Shown: positions 44,743 to 56,272 of the stretch, in pieces
Layout of the letters: each line of letters starts with the position of its first letter
How positions within the stretch are numbered: position 1 is the first letter of the stretch
NCBI GenBank assembly: GCA_037355855.1
Contig: CM074763.1
Coordinates: 5,270,001-5,334,000 of the forward strand
DNA from: Pseudo-nitzschia pungens
Taxonomy: Eukaryota > Bacillariophyta > Bacillariophyceae > Bacillariales > Bacillariaceae
Direction of reading: 5' to 3'
Length of the DNA: 64,000 nt
Position numbers and translations under genes: made by a program
Notes under the pieces: model-generated
What the model was told of the DNA's origin: nothing
Databases searched by the model: none
What the model saw: only the letters and a program-made list of their open reading frames with translations

Positions 44743-45181
44743 CGTGGCTGCCTGCGTTTGTGTTCTTGTTTCTGTTTGGGCTGTGCTTCTCCTTGTTGCT
44801 GGTTCTTGTCCTTGTTCTGTTTCTGTTCGTTCGCTCTGTCTGCCTGGCGTCGATCAAAAAGTATTCCTTGCCTTTACATTCATTTACCGTACATCTACTT
44901 CATTATTGTTTAGAGTATTTGTCGTTCTCTTCTCCTTTCGTTCGTTCAATAGCCTTCACTTAACATGAGCAGAAAGGTCAAATAAACCTTACCGTATGCT
45001 GGCGCACTTTCCGATCCGTACTGAGGTTACTGGAATTGCGTTTGATCTCCGTTGAATTCATAGCTCAATGATAGTTCTTTATGGCTGTCGAAGCTGGTTC
45101 GCATCCGAAAAGCCTCCTCCGGAACGAGCCTTCTCCGGAACGAGATGATCACTTGTGATCAAAACCCAAAATTAAAACATA
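44743..45181. other. Upstream region of the DUF6824 gene
   Basis: No gene seen. It lies between the ATG of the minus-strand gene and the mariner-type MITE, and contains one AAACCTTACCG motif near 44988. Confidence 0.5.
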
Positions 45182-45770
45182 CTACCTCTGTTCCAAAATA
45201 ACTGACCACCTAGCACATACAAGCTCGTCTATCGATCAATTTTCAACCAATTCAATTCGTTCTTTTTGGGTTAAACACTCCGAAAGCAACTCTTTATGCC
45301 TGATTAGACACTAGATAGACTAGTGGTATTGGTCTACCTTTCATTAGGACTTGAAAATGGCCCGTTTTGCCCTTCAAATGTGATTTTACCGGTTGAAAGG
45401 CTTCCACCGGTCATTTGGACCTGCGGAAAGTTCCTAGAGAAAGCTGAGACTGAAAGCTTTTTTCAGTGTCTTATTTATATCAACCAGAAGAATGTTCCTG
45501 CCTTTCGTTTTGCTGTCTGAAGATAGCCCTCTTGTTTTCAAAAAACAGCACGATAGTGCTAGTAATTGTCGATCCCACATGACTTGGTGATTTTTTAATG
45601 TGACTTGTGTGTTTTTTTATCACGGTAATACACGGGGTCATAATTATGACCCAAATACGCATCATGCGCATATTTTTCTGGTATTGATTCTACGTATTTC
45701 TACTTAAACGTTCAGTTATTAGGAACGCACACATATGGGTCATAGTTCAGTTATTTTGGAACAGAGGTAG
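45182..45770. mobile_element. Mariner/Stowaway-type MITE
   Basis: A 589-bp element with perfect 24-bp terminal inverted repeats (45182-45205 and 45747-45770), beginning CTACCTCTGTTCCAAAATAA, flanked by TA on both sides (45180-45181 and 45771-45772). TA target duplication and a CTnCCTCnGTTCC terminus are the hallmarks of Tc1/mariner-derived Stowaway elements. It has no transposase frame, so it is non-autonomous. It contains an 18-bp perfect palindrome at 45635-45652 (GGGTCATAATTATGACCC). Confidence 0.85.
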
Positions 45771-45884
45771 TAAGTAATTACGCGTCGACATAATCTTCCT
45801 TCGTAATCGTGATGATGCATGCGTTCATTATTTGTCCAATGGATGATTCGGCGGATGCTTATATACTGGTGACTGGGTTTTAGT

Positions 45885-46680
45885 CAGGGGTCATAATATA
45901 AAGGGGTGCGCCACGATGCGCGCTCCCGTACGAAACTCCATTCAAATCTGAAAAAAAAAATTACCTATGCGTGGCACAACTAACAAAAATTGTACCTGAG
46001 TTTTTTTTTTCATTTTCGTTTTTAACTAACAAACACTAGTAAAAATACCTTAACTTCAGATAGTAATAACTCAATCAAAAATCAATTCCAATCTTTATTT
46101 CAAACACCTGCATTATAGTTTAAACTGTTTTAAACAAGAATATTCAATAAAAATGAGGTTTTGAATGAGTCTAAGGTCATCTATTACTGATACAAGATTG
46201 TAGGCCATTTTTTTCTTCAGACGTGCTACAAATTGTCAGTCATGCACCCGGCTTCTCCAGTCATGCACCGAAATTTGCCAGACATGCACCGAAATTCGCC
46301 AGTCATGCACCCAAAAAGGCCGTAAATCAATCATATGTTTCATACCTAAGACAGGTATCTTTCGCAAAAAAGCCAAAAAAAGGCCTACAACCTTGTATCA
46401 GTAATAGATGACCTTAGACTTATTCAAAACCTCATTTTTATTGAATATTCTTGTTTAAAACAGTTTAAACTATAATGCAGGTGTTTGAAATAAAGATTAG
46501 AATTGATTTTTGATTGAGTTATTGCTATCTGAAGTTAAGGTATTTTAACTAGTGTTTGTTAGTTAAAAACGAAAATAAAAAAAAATCTCAGGTACAATTT
46601 TTGTTAGTTGTGCCACGCATAGGTAATTTTTTCCATCGCGCAGTGGCATAAACCTTACCCCTTTTATATTATGACCCCTA
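45885..46680. mobile_element. Foldback hAT-type MITE, copy 1
   Basis: A 796-bp element starting CAGGGGTCATAATATAAAGG and ending with its inverse (last base changed, CCCCTA). Almost the whole element is one inverted repeat: arms of about 300 bp (45885-46206 and 46379-46680) around a loop of about 170 bp. The loop holds four copies of a roughly 21-bp unit with CAGTCATGCACC (46236-46312). Flanks GTTTTAGT (45877-45884) and GTTGGAGT (46681-46688) match at six of eight positions, a decayed 8-bp duplication. An 8-bp duplication and CAGGG ends fit the hAT superfamily. No transposase is encoded. Copy 2 is at 60051-60836. Confidence 0.87.
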
Positions 46681-47690
46681 GTTGGAGTCCCCATCTGTCC
46701 GATTGATTCCATTCAATTTGATTCATTCGCAATCATCTCATTTTAATACGAAGTAATTTTTTTTACGTACCCGTAGTAAATCTTACGAAGTAAAATTTTT
46801 TTTGATTCATTCTTGCCGAATGTCGAATAGCGGAACTGATGCCGAGAAAACAGAAAACTGCCGTAAAGCTTACAGTAATCGTAACCTTAATACGTAAGGT
46901 TAACCTTACTCATACTACCTTCTTTTGGTGGTCCCATACGCTGTGTAACTTTTCAAATCAGCAGTGCTGGTGCATGGCTAGTACCACCAATGCAGGTGGT
47001 GCTACCACTACCAGTAGTAGCAGGATCTCCAAGAACATAGAAGTATTAGTAGTACTTGTTCCCTACTAGTACTACTACAACTATGACTAATTCTTGTTCT
47101 TGTTGCCGTGGTGCTGCTCTTCCCCTTCAATCATTCATGGTCCAAGAGAAAGTCGGCAAAACTGACCTTTCATTGTTGCAATGTCCTCATGTTGTTGGCA
47201 CCATCCTCTACGGATTGCTGTTGTATTATTCCAGAAAATAATTATCATCAGCCAGAGTTCTTTTCCTGCTGATGGCTGGTGGTGGTGGTGGTGGTGGTGG
47301 TGGTGTAACTTACTGCGGAAATAGTAATCCATCCGTCCGACGTCTGTCCATATACCGACGATGTGTCGCTCCTTTCTTCGTGACCTTTCATACCTCGTGG
47401 AAATTCTTGTTTTGAGATTTTGATTTTGACTCGTAATTAACTTACGGTATCAAACAGAGATGCCGTACAAGTAATCGTATCTGGTAACCTTACCGGTAAA
47501 TTACGGTAAGTTACAGATGATGATTCGATTATTCATTCCTTCATTCTCGCGCTTGCAGATCGTTCATCCAACACCACTGAAACCACAACAAGTAAGATTA
47601 CTACGAGTAAGGTTACGAGTAGTGGTACGATACGTGTATTCCGAGACCGAGAGAACTTTTCTTTGTACAAAACACTTGTATCAGCAGGAC
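46681..47690. other. Intergenic stretch with trinucleotide-rich repeat debris
   Basis: Contains TAG/TAC-rich sequence at about 46970-47085 resembling the debris at 8430-9300 and 58900-59950, a (GGT)n run at about 47278-47303, and TAACCTTAC/TTACCGGTAA motifs at 46880-46915 and 47480-47515. No supported gene. Confidence 0.5.
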
Positions 47691-47771
47691 ACATTCACAT
47701 TCACATTCACATTCACATTCACAGCTACAGCTACAGCTACAGCTACAGCTACAGCTACAGCTACAGCTACA
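47691..47771 (+). repeat. Two abutting hexamer microsatellites upstream of the rhodanese gene
   Basis: About five copies of ATTCAC (47691-47722) are followed directly by about eight copies of AGCTAC (47723-47771), ending roughly 90 bp before the chosen ATG. Both lie in a frame that stays open, but the translation is pure repeat, so they are taken as 5' UTR or promoter sequence. Confidence 0.75.
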
Positions 47772-47861
47772 GTTAGCCAAACCTCACACCATCCGAGACG
47801 ATTCACAAACGAAAACGCTCCCAGTTCGTACCGCACCGCACCGCACCGCACCGTATACACA

Positions 47862-50384
47862 ATGACAACCATGGACGTCATCACAAACCGCAAGAAAAAG
47901 TCCAAGCCGTCCGAAACGGAAAAGAACGAAACGAAAGAAAAGCGGAAACGAAAGCGAAACTCCGAGATCAGGGCCGATGGCGATTCGGAATTGCAACAAA
48001 CGAGTGAAAACGATGGCCCGTCGGTTGTCAACGATTCAAGCGACAAACTACACGCAAGTAATAACAATAATACGACACGCAGCGAAAAAGAAACGAAGAA
48101 GAAAAAAAAGAAGAAAGACAAAAAGACGAAAAAGTCGAAAAAGAAGAAAGAGAACAAGAAATCGAAAGAGAAAGAGACCGAAAGCGATACCGAAAGCAAA
48201 AGCGAACGCGAACACGAATCCGAATCCAACCACCACGACGAAAGAACCAATGGCGGAAGTGCGGCGATCGAAGACTCCGGCAGTGGCAATGGCAATGGCA
48301 ATGGCCGCTTGGTGGCGTCCTCGGCCATTGAGTTTTACGACGACGATCTCAAAAAGAAGGCCAAGAAGCGACAAAAACTGGCCACCAAGGCTTCCGAAAC
48401 AGAAACAGAAACAAAAACAAAAACAAAAGCAATCGCATCCATTGCATCGACGAGCAAAGCCGACGAGAACGCGGCAGGACTGGAGGAAGCCCTCCGAAAG
48501 CAACGATCCAAGGCGAAAAAGAAGAAACGGAATCGCAGCGATTCCAACGACAACATGAATAACAACAAGAACAACAGCAACAACAACAACAACAACAATA
48601 ACATGAATAACAACAAGAACAACAGCAACAATCATACAAACGAGGAGCACCTGGACAAGCTCCGACAGCGCGACGAGCTCGACAAGGTCCTCATTCCGGA
48701 AAAGAAACGCGACCACAGCCTGACGCTCCTGCTCTTTTACCAGTACATCGAACCCGAGTGGGACGACGAGACCCACGAGCGCATGCTCCGCGACCTGCAG
48801 AGGATCGGAACGTCCCTGGAACTCACGGGGCGCATGCGGTGCGCCAGGGAGGGACTCAACTGCACCCTCACCGGGAGGCATTCCGACGTTCTCGAGTACA
48901 CACGGGCCCTCCGGCAGCTGCGCCCGAACGACTTTTGCGACACGGAGTTCAAGCTGACGACCGATCTGCCCCTGGCCCAGAAATTCGGCGAGCTCAAGGT
49001 CCTGCCGGTGGTGGAGATTGTCCGGTACGGCCTGGAGGGCCAAAAGGCGCCCCCGATTCGGCAGTACAGCGGGGTCCATCTCGAGCCCAGGGATTACCAC
49101 AAAAAGCTGGCGGAATCCAACACGGTCGTCATCGATGTCCGGAATCACTACGAGGCGGCCATTGGTCGATTCGTTCCCCCGACCACTGGTGAGGCGCAAA
49201 AACAAAAACAAGCACAAGCACAGGAACACGAACAACAAGCAAACGCCGACCACGGCCCAAAATGGATCGATCCGAAAATGCGCAAGTCGACCGAGTTCCC
49301 GGCCTGGCTCGACAAGGACGAGACCAAGGAGATGATGAAGGGAAAGCAGGTTCTCATGTACTGCACGGGGGGGATTCGCTGCGAGCGCGCATCCGCCCTC
49401 CTCAAGTACAAGATGGAAACGGATCCCTCCGTCAAAGACCTGGGCATCAAGGGCGTCTTTCAGCTCCAGGGAGGAATCGACAAGTACTTCAAGGAATTCC
49501 CCGATGGGGGGTACTGGAAGGGCAAGAACTACGTCTTTGACAAGCGCTTTGCCCACGCGCCGCCCAAGATTGACGGCGAGCTGCACGGTCGTGCGACGGC
49601 GGCGGCGGCGGCCAGTGACAAAAACGACAAAAACGCCGCCACCACCAACAACAACAGCAACCACACCAAGACCACTAACGTGGCGTCCGCCACCGCCAGC
49701 GCCCACGTCATGGGCAAGTGCGAGGCCTGCCACAAACCCTGGGACATGTACCGCGGCAAGCGCCGGTGCCCGACCTGCGGCGTCCCGTCCCTCATCTGCA
49801 AGGACTGCTTCTTGGCCGACAAGGAGGGCCGAAAAAAACTGACCCGGGAGGTCCGGTGCGATTTGTGCGTCGAGCAGGGCATTTTTTCCAAGAGGCAGTA
49901 CCGGGAAACCGACGAGCGCTTCATCCGGGAGTACGAATCGAAAATGACGGCCAAGGGATTGCTGCTGCCCAATGCGGTTGCTGCTGCCGCCGCCGCCGCG
50001 ACGACCCACGCAAACCGGGTCGCCGCTTCCGCGACCGCCGACGCCGTCCCCAACCCGAAGGGCATCACCCGGCTGGTCCTCAAAAACATGTGCCGCAAGC
50101 GCATGAACGAGGACGCCCTGTTGAAGGCCCTCCCGGCCGTCACCCACGTTTCGTGGAACACCCAGCGCAACCACCGAACGAAGAAGAAAAACAGCGGAGC
50201 AGAGGGAGCGGGAGAACCCATCTTTACCGGGATGGGATGGGTCGAAATGGCGACCCCGGAGGACGCGGCCCGAGCGGTGGCCCTGAACAACAAGCTCACC
50301 ATTTTCGGCAGGACGATCGGGATCGCCTTTCAGGCGCCGGACGGGAAAGACGTGTGGCCGCCACCGAACAGCCGGGTCGCGTGA
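47862..50384 (+). CDS. TrhO/TSTD2-type rhodanese, probable tRNA U34 hydroxylase, with RRM-like C-terminus
   Basis: 840 residues from ATG 47862; the frame is open from 47517 but encodes only microsatellite there. Residues 1-265 are Lys/Glu/Asn-rich with nuclear-localisation-like runs. From about 281 the TrhO (YceA/UPF0176) core begins: LLLFYQYIEPEWD, REGLNCTLTG, TVVIDVRNHYEAAIGRF, then the catalytic loop VLMYCTGGIRCERASALL with Cys501, and FQLQGGIDKYFKEFPDGG. A Cys-rich part follows (CEACHKPWDMY ... CPTCGVPSLICKDC). Bacterial TrhO installs 5-hydroxyuridine at tRNA position 34; human TSTD2 is the relative. Residues about 735-840 look like an RNA-recognition motif (ITRLVLKNMCRKRMNEDAL ... GMGWVEMATPEDAARAVALNNKLTIFGRTI), which would suit an RNA substrate. 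Confidence 0.87.
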   Translation: MTTMDVITNRKKKSKPSETEKNETKEKRKRKRNSEIRADGDSELQQTSENDGPSVVNDSSDKLHASNNNNTTRSEKETKKKKKKKDKKTKKSKKKKENKKSKEKETESDTESKSEREHESESNHHDERTNGGSAAIEDSGSGNGNGNGRLVASSAIEFYDDDLKKKAKKRQKLATKASETETETKTKTKAIASIASTSKADENAAGLEEALRKQRSKAKKKKRNRSDSNDNMNNNKNNSNNNNNNNNMNNNKNNSNNHTNEEHLDKLRQRDELDKVLIPEKKRDHSLTLLLFYQYIEPEWDDETHERMLRDLQRIGTSLELTGRMRCAREGLNCTLTGRHSDVLEYTRALRQLRPNDFCDTEFKLTTDLPLAQKFGELKVLPVVEIVRYGLEGQKAPPIRQYSGVHLEPRDYHKKLAESNTVVIDVRNHYEAAIGRFVPPTTGEAQKQKQAQAQEHEQQANADHGPKWIDPKMRKSTEFPAWLDKDETKEMMKGKQVLMYCTGGIRCERASALLKYKMETDPSVKDLGIKGVFQLQGGIDKYFKEFPDGGYWKGKNYVFDKRFAHAPPKIDGELHGRATAAAAASDKNDKNAATTNNNSNHTKTTNVASATASAHVMGKCEACHKPWDMYRGKRRCPTCGVPSLICKDCFLADKEGRKKLTREVRCDLCVEQGIFSKRQYRETDERFIREYESKMTAKGLLLPNAVAAAAAAATTHANRVAASATADAVPNPKGITRLVLKNMCRKRMNEDALLKALPAVTHVSWNTQRNHRTKKKNSGAEGAGEPIFTGMGWVEMATPEDAARAVALNNKLTIFGRTIGIAFQAPDGKDVWPPPNSRVA

Positions 50385-50961
50385 CGCGATCCACCGTGAC
50401 GCAACACGACGCCACATGTCGCCGCATGACGCGACGCACCATGACCCGTCACATCGCGCGCGAGCTCGGTACAAACGGTTTGCGGTTTGGGTCGCTGCCG
50501 GGATTTCGAAACTCCATCGATCGACTCTACCGCAGAAGATGGGCATCAATGCTATGAATACTACTACGAGATCTTTGTACTACGTGTAGTCAACGGAGCG
50601 GAGATACAGTTCCTGCATGTAGATAGATAGTGAACACTTTTCCGCATGATTCAGTAGATCCATGGATGCAAATTTCAAATCACAGTGGTTTCCCTCTACA
50701 CGTACTACCTCATTGTTGTTTTTCACAACACAAATGACAAAGAATCAATCACGATACACTATTTATTAATAAACTGATAACAATAATATTCTCTCACTGG
50801 AATGGACTGGAATGGACGACACCGGACGAAACCCCGGACAGTTGTTCGATCGACCGACTCGTTCGAGGGACCCGTGGCATCGGCTCCGAGTCGCCGTGTT
50901 GGTTCGTTCGCTCGTCCCTCCGCTCGCTCGCTCGCTCGCGACGAATCATCCCGGATTGGGA
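50385..50961. other. Convergent 3' region
   Basis: Between the rhodanese gene (+) and the tetraspan gene (-). No gene seen. GC-rich TGACGC repeats near 50390-50460 give way to AT-rich sequence. Confidence 0.55.
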
Positions 50962-51985
50962 TTATCGAAGGAGCGGCTTGGGCTTGGGCGCAAAACAGAG
51001 GAGGATCCCGCATCCGAGGTACGCGATGCAGGCGAACAGATTGTAGGTCGACCCCTGCCCCCACTCGCAATCCTGCGCCGTCGGAATGCCGTCGGGAATG
51101 AAACTTCCCCCGATGTTCGACACCGTGTCGTCTCCCAGTTCGTCCTTGAGCTCCCCGCAGTCGTCGATGAGGTACAGCAGGTAGACGCCCAGACCGCAGG
51201 CCCTGGATGGAATGGAATGCGGGGAACGCACGTGCAGGATGGATTGGGTTTGTTTGGTTGGTTGCGGTTGGAGTTTCCACCGGGACAAGCGAAAAAATAT
51301 CTGTGAGAGGTTGTCACACGAGGCAATTGCATGTCTTTTTTGTTGTTGTTGTCGTTGTCGTTGTTTTTTTTTTTTGTTTTATTCTTGCACTCACCAGGCC
51401 CCCACAAAGGCGAGTCCCTCCAGGCATCCCGCGCACGGGACCTCGCACAGCAGCCACTCAAAGAGGACCATGATCAGGGCCACCGTTCCGCAGAGCATGG
51501 ACAGCACCAGCGACGACCGGGCCGCGGTGACGAATCGATCGTCGTCGGCAAAGGGTTCTTCCAGGTCGCACACGCCGTTGGTTCCGTCGTACCAGATGCC
51601 GTAGTTGATCGACGAAGTGCTCGAGCTGAAGAAATCGCACGAATACAAGTTGAGGACCTGCATTCCTATCTGTGGTGTGTATAGCGAGCGAGCGAGTGCG
51701 GGAACGTGTGCGGGTGCGGGTGTGGGTGTTGGAGCAGTATCCGGTTTGGAAGAAGCATGTGAAATTTGTGAGGTGTGTGTTCCGAGTACGAGTATACGAT
51801 ACCACTATCACTGCGTGAAATCGTGTTGTTTTCGTTCTCCCCCTCCTCCTGTCGCTGCTGCCAAGATGGAATTCTATTGCAATGAGAACACTCGTCACTC
51901 ATAACTGGTCACTCACCGCGAAGGCGCATCCCGCGACGATCCCGAGTCGAAAGACGTTCCCGATCGTATTGCAACAGCAAACCAT
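50962..51985 (-). CDS. Cys-rich four-helix (tetraspan-like) membrane protein, three exons
   Basis: Exons on the minus strand are 51985-51917, 51669-51395 and 51202-50962, joined by GT-AG introns with GTGAGT donors, giving 194 residues. The first exon ends after 23 codons (MVCCCNTIGNVFRLGIVAGC...). The second intron splits a Trp codon, restoring FVGAWACGLGVYLLYLID. Four hydrophobic segments are seen: about 8-30, 78-95, 102-130 and 165-185. Two extracellular-type loops each carry Cys (SCDFF ... GVCDL and CGELKDEL ... DCEWGQG), and the C-terminus is short and basic (APKPKPLLR). Topology recalls tetraspanins, but the CCG motif is absent, so family membership is not claimed. Function unknown. Confidence 0.8.
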
Positions 51986-54171
51986 GATGATTCAATGAAT
52001 GATCAGTGACTGTTGTATACTGTTATTTATTCCGAACTTTTTGAGTGCCGTTTCTGGCTACTGTTCCGCTGTTGATTGAGGTTTCCTTTCAGTGATGACG
52101 CAGAACTTGGTATTTGCAGCGAACTGGTGACGTGCAAGGTACAGTATAGTATGAACGAAGTGTTTTGTTTTTTCAACGAGTTGTGAGTTTTATGATGTTC
52201 TCGGCTGCTGGTGTGTTGTTGACAGTCCGAGGCGAGGCGATGCGGTGCGACGCGGCGTGACGAATAGTTACTTCGAATTGGAAAAGAAAAATAATATACG
52301 ACCTACTATTGCTCGTATCTTAACTCCTTCCGAGGTCGGTAGCAGAAATTAGGTCGGGCTTGAAAGGCAAGCAAGCAAGTTTTCGAAATCAAAATAGGGC
52401 AGTATGGAATACGAGTCAGTGATGATGATGGTGATATTATGTCTATCTCTCTCTCTCTCTCTCTCTCTAACGGAACCCTTGCTGAGTTTCAGGAACGCCA
52501 CCCGATCGAAGGACGAATGTAGGAACGAATGAATCAAATCGTGCTTGCAAAGGGAACAGAACAGAGGAATGTTGCATAACGTTGTAAATCGTAAACCTTA
52601 CTCGTACCGGTAAGAGAAATTTGAAAAGCACGATATTGTTTCGGTCGGTTTGCATCGACACGTCTTCATGAGCAAGGATTTTGCGGTCATCGTTGACAAT
52701 TCTTTGCTACGTGCTTGTACTTACTTGAATACGTTCCATACCTCTCGAATGTCTTTCACATGCACATGGACTTTTTGAGTCGTGTGAAGAAGGGAGCATA
52801 AATCCCTTCATATAGCGTTATGGAGTTCAGAACAAAAGCACGGGGCACGAAAAGAATGGTCAGAAAACGGTACGAGTACCGTACTGTATGAACGAACACG
52901 TAACCTTACCGGACAATTGCGGTATGATACAGAATATGGCAGTAATTAGTACACGTAGCACCACGACGTGCGTTCCTAATGGAGAATGACTTCTGGACCC
53001 TTCGCATAGCGCAGAAAAGTCAATCAGTCTTGCTTTTGGTCTTTCCATTACGTAGTACTACGTACTACTATTTCAAATCAAAAGGTTACCGAACGGTACA
53101 AGTGGAACTACAAGTAAATCTTACATACCGTATGCGTAATGTTATCATACCGTACGGTAAGTTAAGGCTTATCCTAAAATATGCCTTCATTCTCTTTTTT
53201 TGCGCACCCAACGGAGGTGCGTTTCTTGTCGACAACAGACAGGCGCGGACAAGGCCCATTTTGGAATCTGGAATTACTTTACGGAAAAGAAAAAACTTCC
53301 GTTTAGTCAGTAAGGTTACCGTAACTTACCCGAACATCCATTTTGATTTTTTTTTGCGAGCCAGCAAACTCGATTGAGATTGATTCCGTTTGTGGTAGTA
53401 TACAGTAACTTACCCGTAACCTTAATTTACTTCGTACCAGATAAGTTACTTCGTTTTTTCTACTTGTACTCGTACGGTAAGGTTACCAGAGAATTTTCAC
53501 TGGACAAAGATTTAGGATAGACGGTCCTTTTGAAGTTTTTTGTGTAGCGCGACCACTATTTTTTATGTGTTATGTCTCTTTTAATAATACTTCGTATGAT
53601 TTAGGACACATATCATAGTTTCGGGAATCGATCAATGGCCCGTACAGTACGAAACTTACGAGTAAATCTTACTCGAACCTGGTAGGATGAAGTAATTTTG
53701 GAGTGTGAATGCTAGTCTTAACTTACAAAAAATATAGAATACGAAGTACGAAGTAAGGTTAATACTAAAACTTACATGAAAGACTAACCACGAGAATACT
53801 GCACCGGTTTTGTGATCGTGGTGAGGCCTTTTCGTGCGAGTTTTGTTTTGGTTTATGATTTACTTGTCGCGATCCGTTATCCGTTTGGACCTTACTCCGT
53901 TCCGGCACCGTGGTAACTCTACCGTAGGATCAAACTTTGAGACGTCACCCACCCTCTGTCTGTTGCTTACAATACGTGCTGGTAATTGTACGGTACGGTA
54001 TTCATCTCTCGTTATCATTGTCATTATCATTGTCGTTTGCAACAATAACACGGTGTTATTGTCTTGTTGCCGAAGTGATTCGGTTATGGTTGGTAGAACG
54101 CGTGTTCATTCTATTGATTGATTTGATGAGCATCCGCGTTTGAAACAAGAGATCGGGGGAAGATACTTGGA
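51986..54171. other. Divergent intergenic region, no gene seen
   Basis: About 2.2 kb between the tetraspan gene (-) and the Polycomb gene (+). It has a (CT)n microsatellite at about 52440-52468 and the densest run in the window of the TAACCTTAC/TTACCGGTAA motif family (52590-53770, at least ten occurrences). Short frames here are AT-rich and lack features. Confidence 0.6.
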
Positions 54172-56229
54172 ATGGAGGACTCGGAAATACTACTAGCGGA
54201 GGATGGATCGAAACCGAAACCGAAATCGAAATCGGATTCAAAACCGGATTCAAAATCGGAATCGAAATCGGAATCGAAATCGAACGCAAAATCAAAATCG
54301 GAATCGAACGCAAAGAAGCCTTCGCCTGCGGTCGGTGATGGTGAGAAGGATGATGGGATGATGATCGTGGATGCGGATGCGGATGCGGATGCGGATGAAC
54401 AATCCCGTTTTCACAACGGGTCCAACGGATCCAGCGGAATGATCCGTGGGAGGACAAGTCGGAGAGGTGGGAAGGAAAAACGTCCGGAATCGATACCACA
54501 ATCGGTGGCCCGAAGGCGGAGCCCTTCTTTGTCGTTGGTATCTGGCAATGGCAACAGCTATGGCAACAGCTATGGCAACAGCTATGGCAAAAACAGCAAC
54601 AACAACAATAACAACAACAACAACAACAACAACAGCAACAACATCAAAAACAAAAACAAAAACAACAGGGATATACGAAATGAACACGATGCAGAACTTC
54701 TGGCCTGTCCGGAACCGAGGAACGGGAAGTCCTCCAACAACCATTGGACGGTGGGTGCTCCTTCCAATAATGGTAATCGGAACCAACAAATAGAAGTCAT
54801 GGATCGCCAGCGGGAAGCCTTTCCGAGTCAACGAGGCGAAGGAAAACGAAGCAAACGAAAGAGGACATCGCCAGGGTTGAACCCACCCGCAGCAGTCGGC
54901 CGATCTGCAGCGGAAGAGATGATGAATCACCGGTCGCCGTCATCGTCGCCGTTGTCGTCGTTTTCGAATGCTATTGCAATTGCAATTGCACGGGCTTCTG
55001 CTGGTTCGTCCTCTCCTTCGAGGGCACCAGCTGGAGGCACAAAATCGAAGGGAAAATGCCCCTGGTGGTCCAGTTTGTCGTCTCCTTCGGGTTCGGATTT
55101 GGATCCGGATTCCTCGCAGGTGTCGATGTCCGAATTCGAATTCGAATCCGAATCGAGAGGCCCGGAGCTGGATTTGTTTCGCGATTTTGGGAAGGATGAC
55201 ACTGCATCCAAGACCAAGGTTCGATGGGACAATGACTTGATCAGCAGCAGCAGCAGCAGTCACAACGATAGCAGCAGCAACGGCGATGACAATGGCAATG
55301 GCGGCAAATCCAAAAGCAAAACCAAAATCAAATATCTGCGTTCGGCAGCATCTGCGAGGAAGAATGGCACGTGTCATTTGATAGGCAAGGAAATTGTTAC
55401 GACAACGATGGACGACAACAACAACGACAACGACAACAACAACAACAATGACCACCACCACGACCACCACCACCACACTCCGGAGCTTCGAAACGGAACG
55501 GCAAAGCCGACCGCTGACGAGAAAACCGGTCTCGTTCCCATTTCTTCTCCCGGGAGAATACCATCGCAAAGGTTTCCGTCGAGAGCAGCGAAATCCGATC
55601 CAAACATGCTGCAGCGCAAGATGCCTCCGAATTCCACCACAAGCATCGAAGAGTCGAAGAAAGCAATCCTGGAACTCCACGATCGGATAGAGGACGAAAA
55701 AGAGAAAAAGAAACAAAGGGTATTCGAAGCAGAGTACGGTCGCGCCTTTGCGAAGAAATCGACGTGTTCCCAAAACATAATACCTCACTCGAGGTGTACA
55801 CGTACACCGATTGGAAAGACAATACCACTGCAATACAAAAAGAGCAAGAGGAGTATTGGCCATCGTTATCACACGGTAATCGTCAATTCGTCGTTGACTA
55901 TATTGCCGACCAGTGACGACACAAAGCTCAAAGAGGACGCCGAACAAATCGATGTGCAACTCAAGGCGTGCAATCTGAGCCTCATGCCCTACGAATACAA
56001 AATTCTACAGGAAGAATTTGCGTCGATTCTCTATCGACTTCCTACCCACCACCGATACGACCCGGTCATTCACGATCACGTGAGTCAGACCCTGGATACT
56101 CCGCCCGAAGACGTACGGGAACGACTCGAAGCCCCTCTTCGGTTCCAGCCAGTTTCGGCGTCTGCGGGTTCCGAGGCAAGGGCTGCACCCAATGCTACTG
56201 CTAGTACCACTACTTCCACTACTACTCCG

Positions 56230-56272
<43 letters not shown>

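Noticed and set aside
46223..46411. 62-codon frame conserved in both hAT-type MITE copies (also 60388-60576)
   Set aside because: It begins with GTG, not ATG, translates the loop repeat and runs into the inverted arm. Conservation follows from recent copying of the element; one synonymous difference is not evidence of selection.
47691..47771. CRISPR-like array
   Set aside because: Uninterrupted hexamers without spacers in a eukaryotic genome; a plain microsatellite.
47517..47861. N-terminal extension of the rhodanese gene from an upstream ATG
   Set aside because: The translation is only hexamer microsatellite peptide and shows no conservation signal. The ATG at 47862 begins normal protein sequence.
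48048..50549. 833-codon open frame on the minus strand
   Set aside because: It is entirely antisense to the TrhO/RRM gene. Its composition (Val/Leu/Phe/Arg runs opposite Lys/Asn repeats) is what the complement of that codon usage gives, and it shows no domain.
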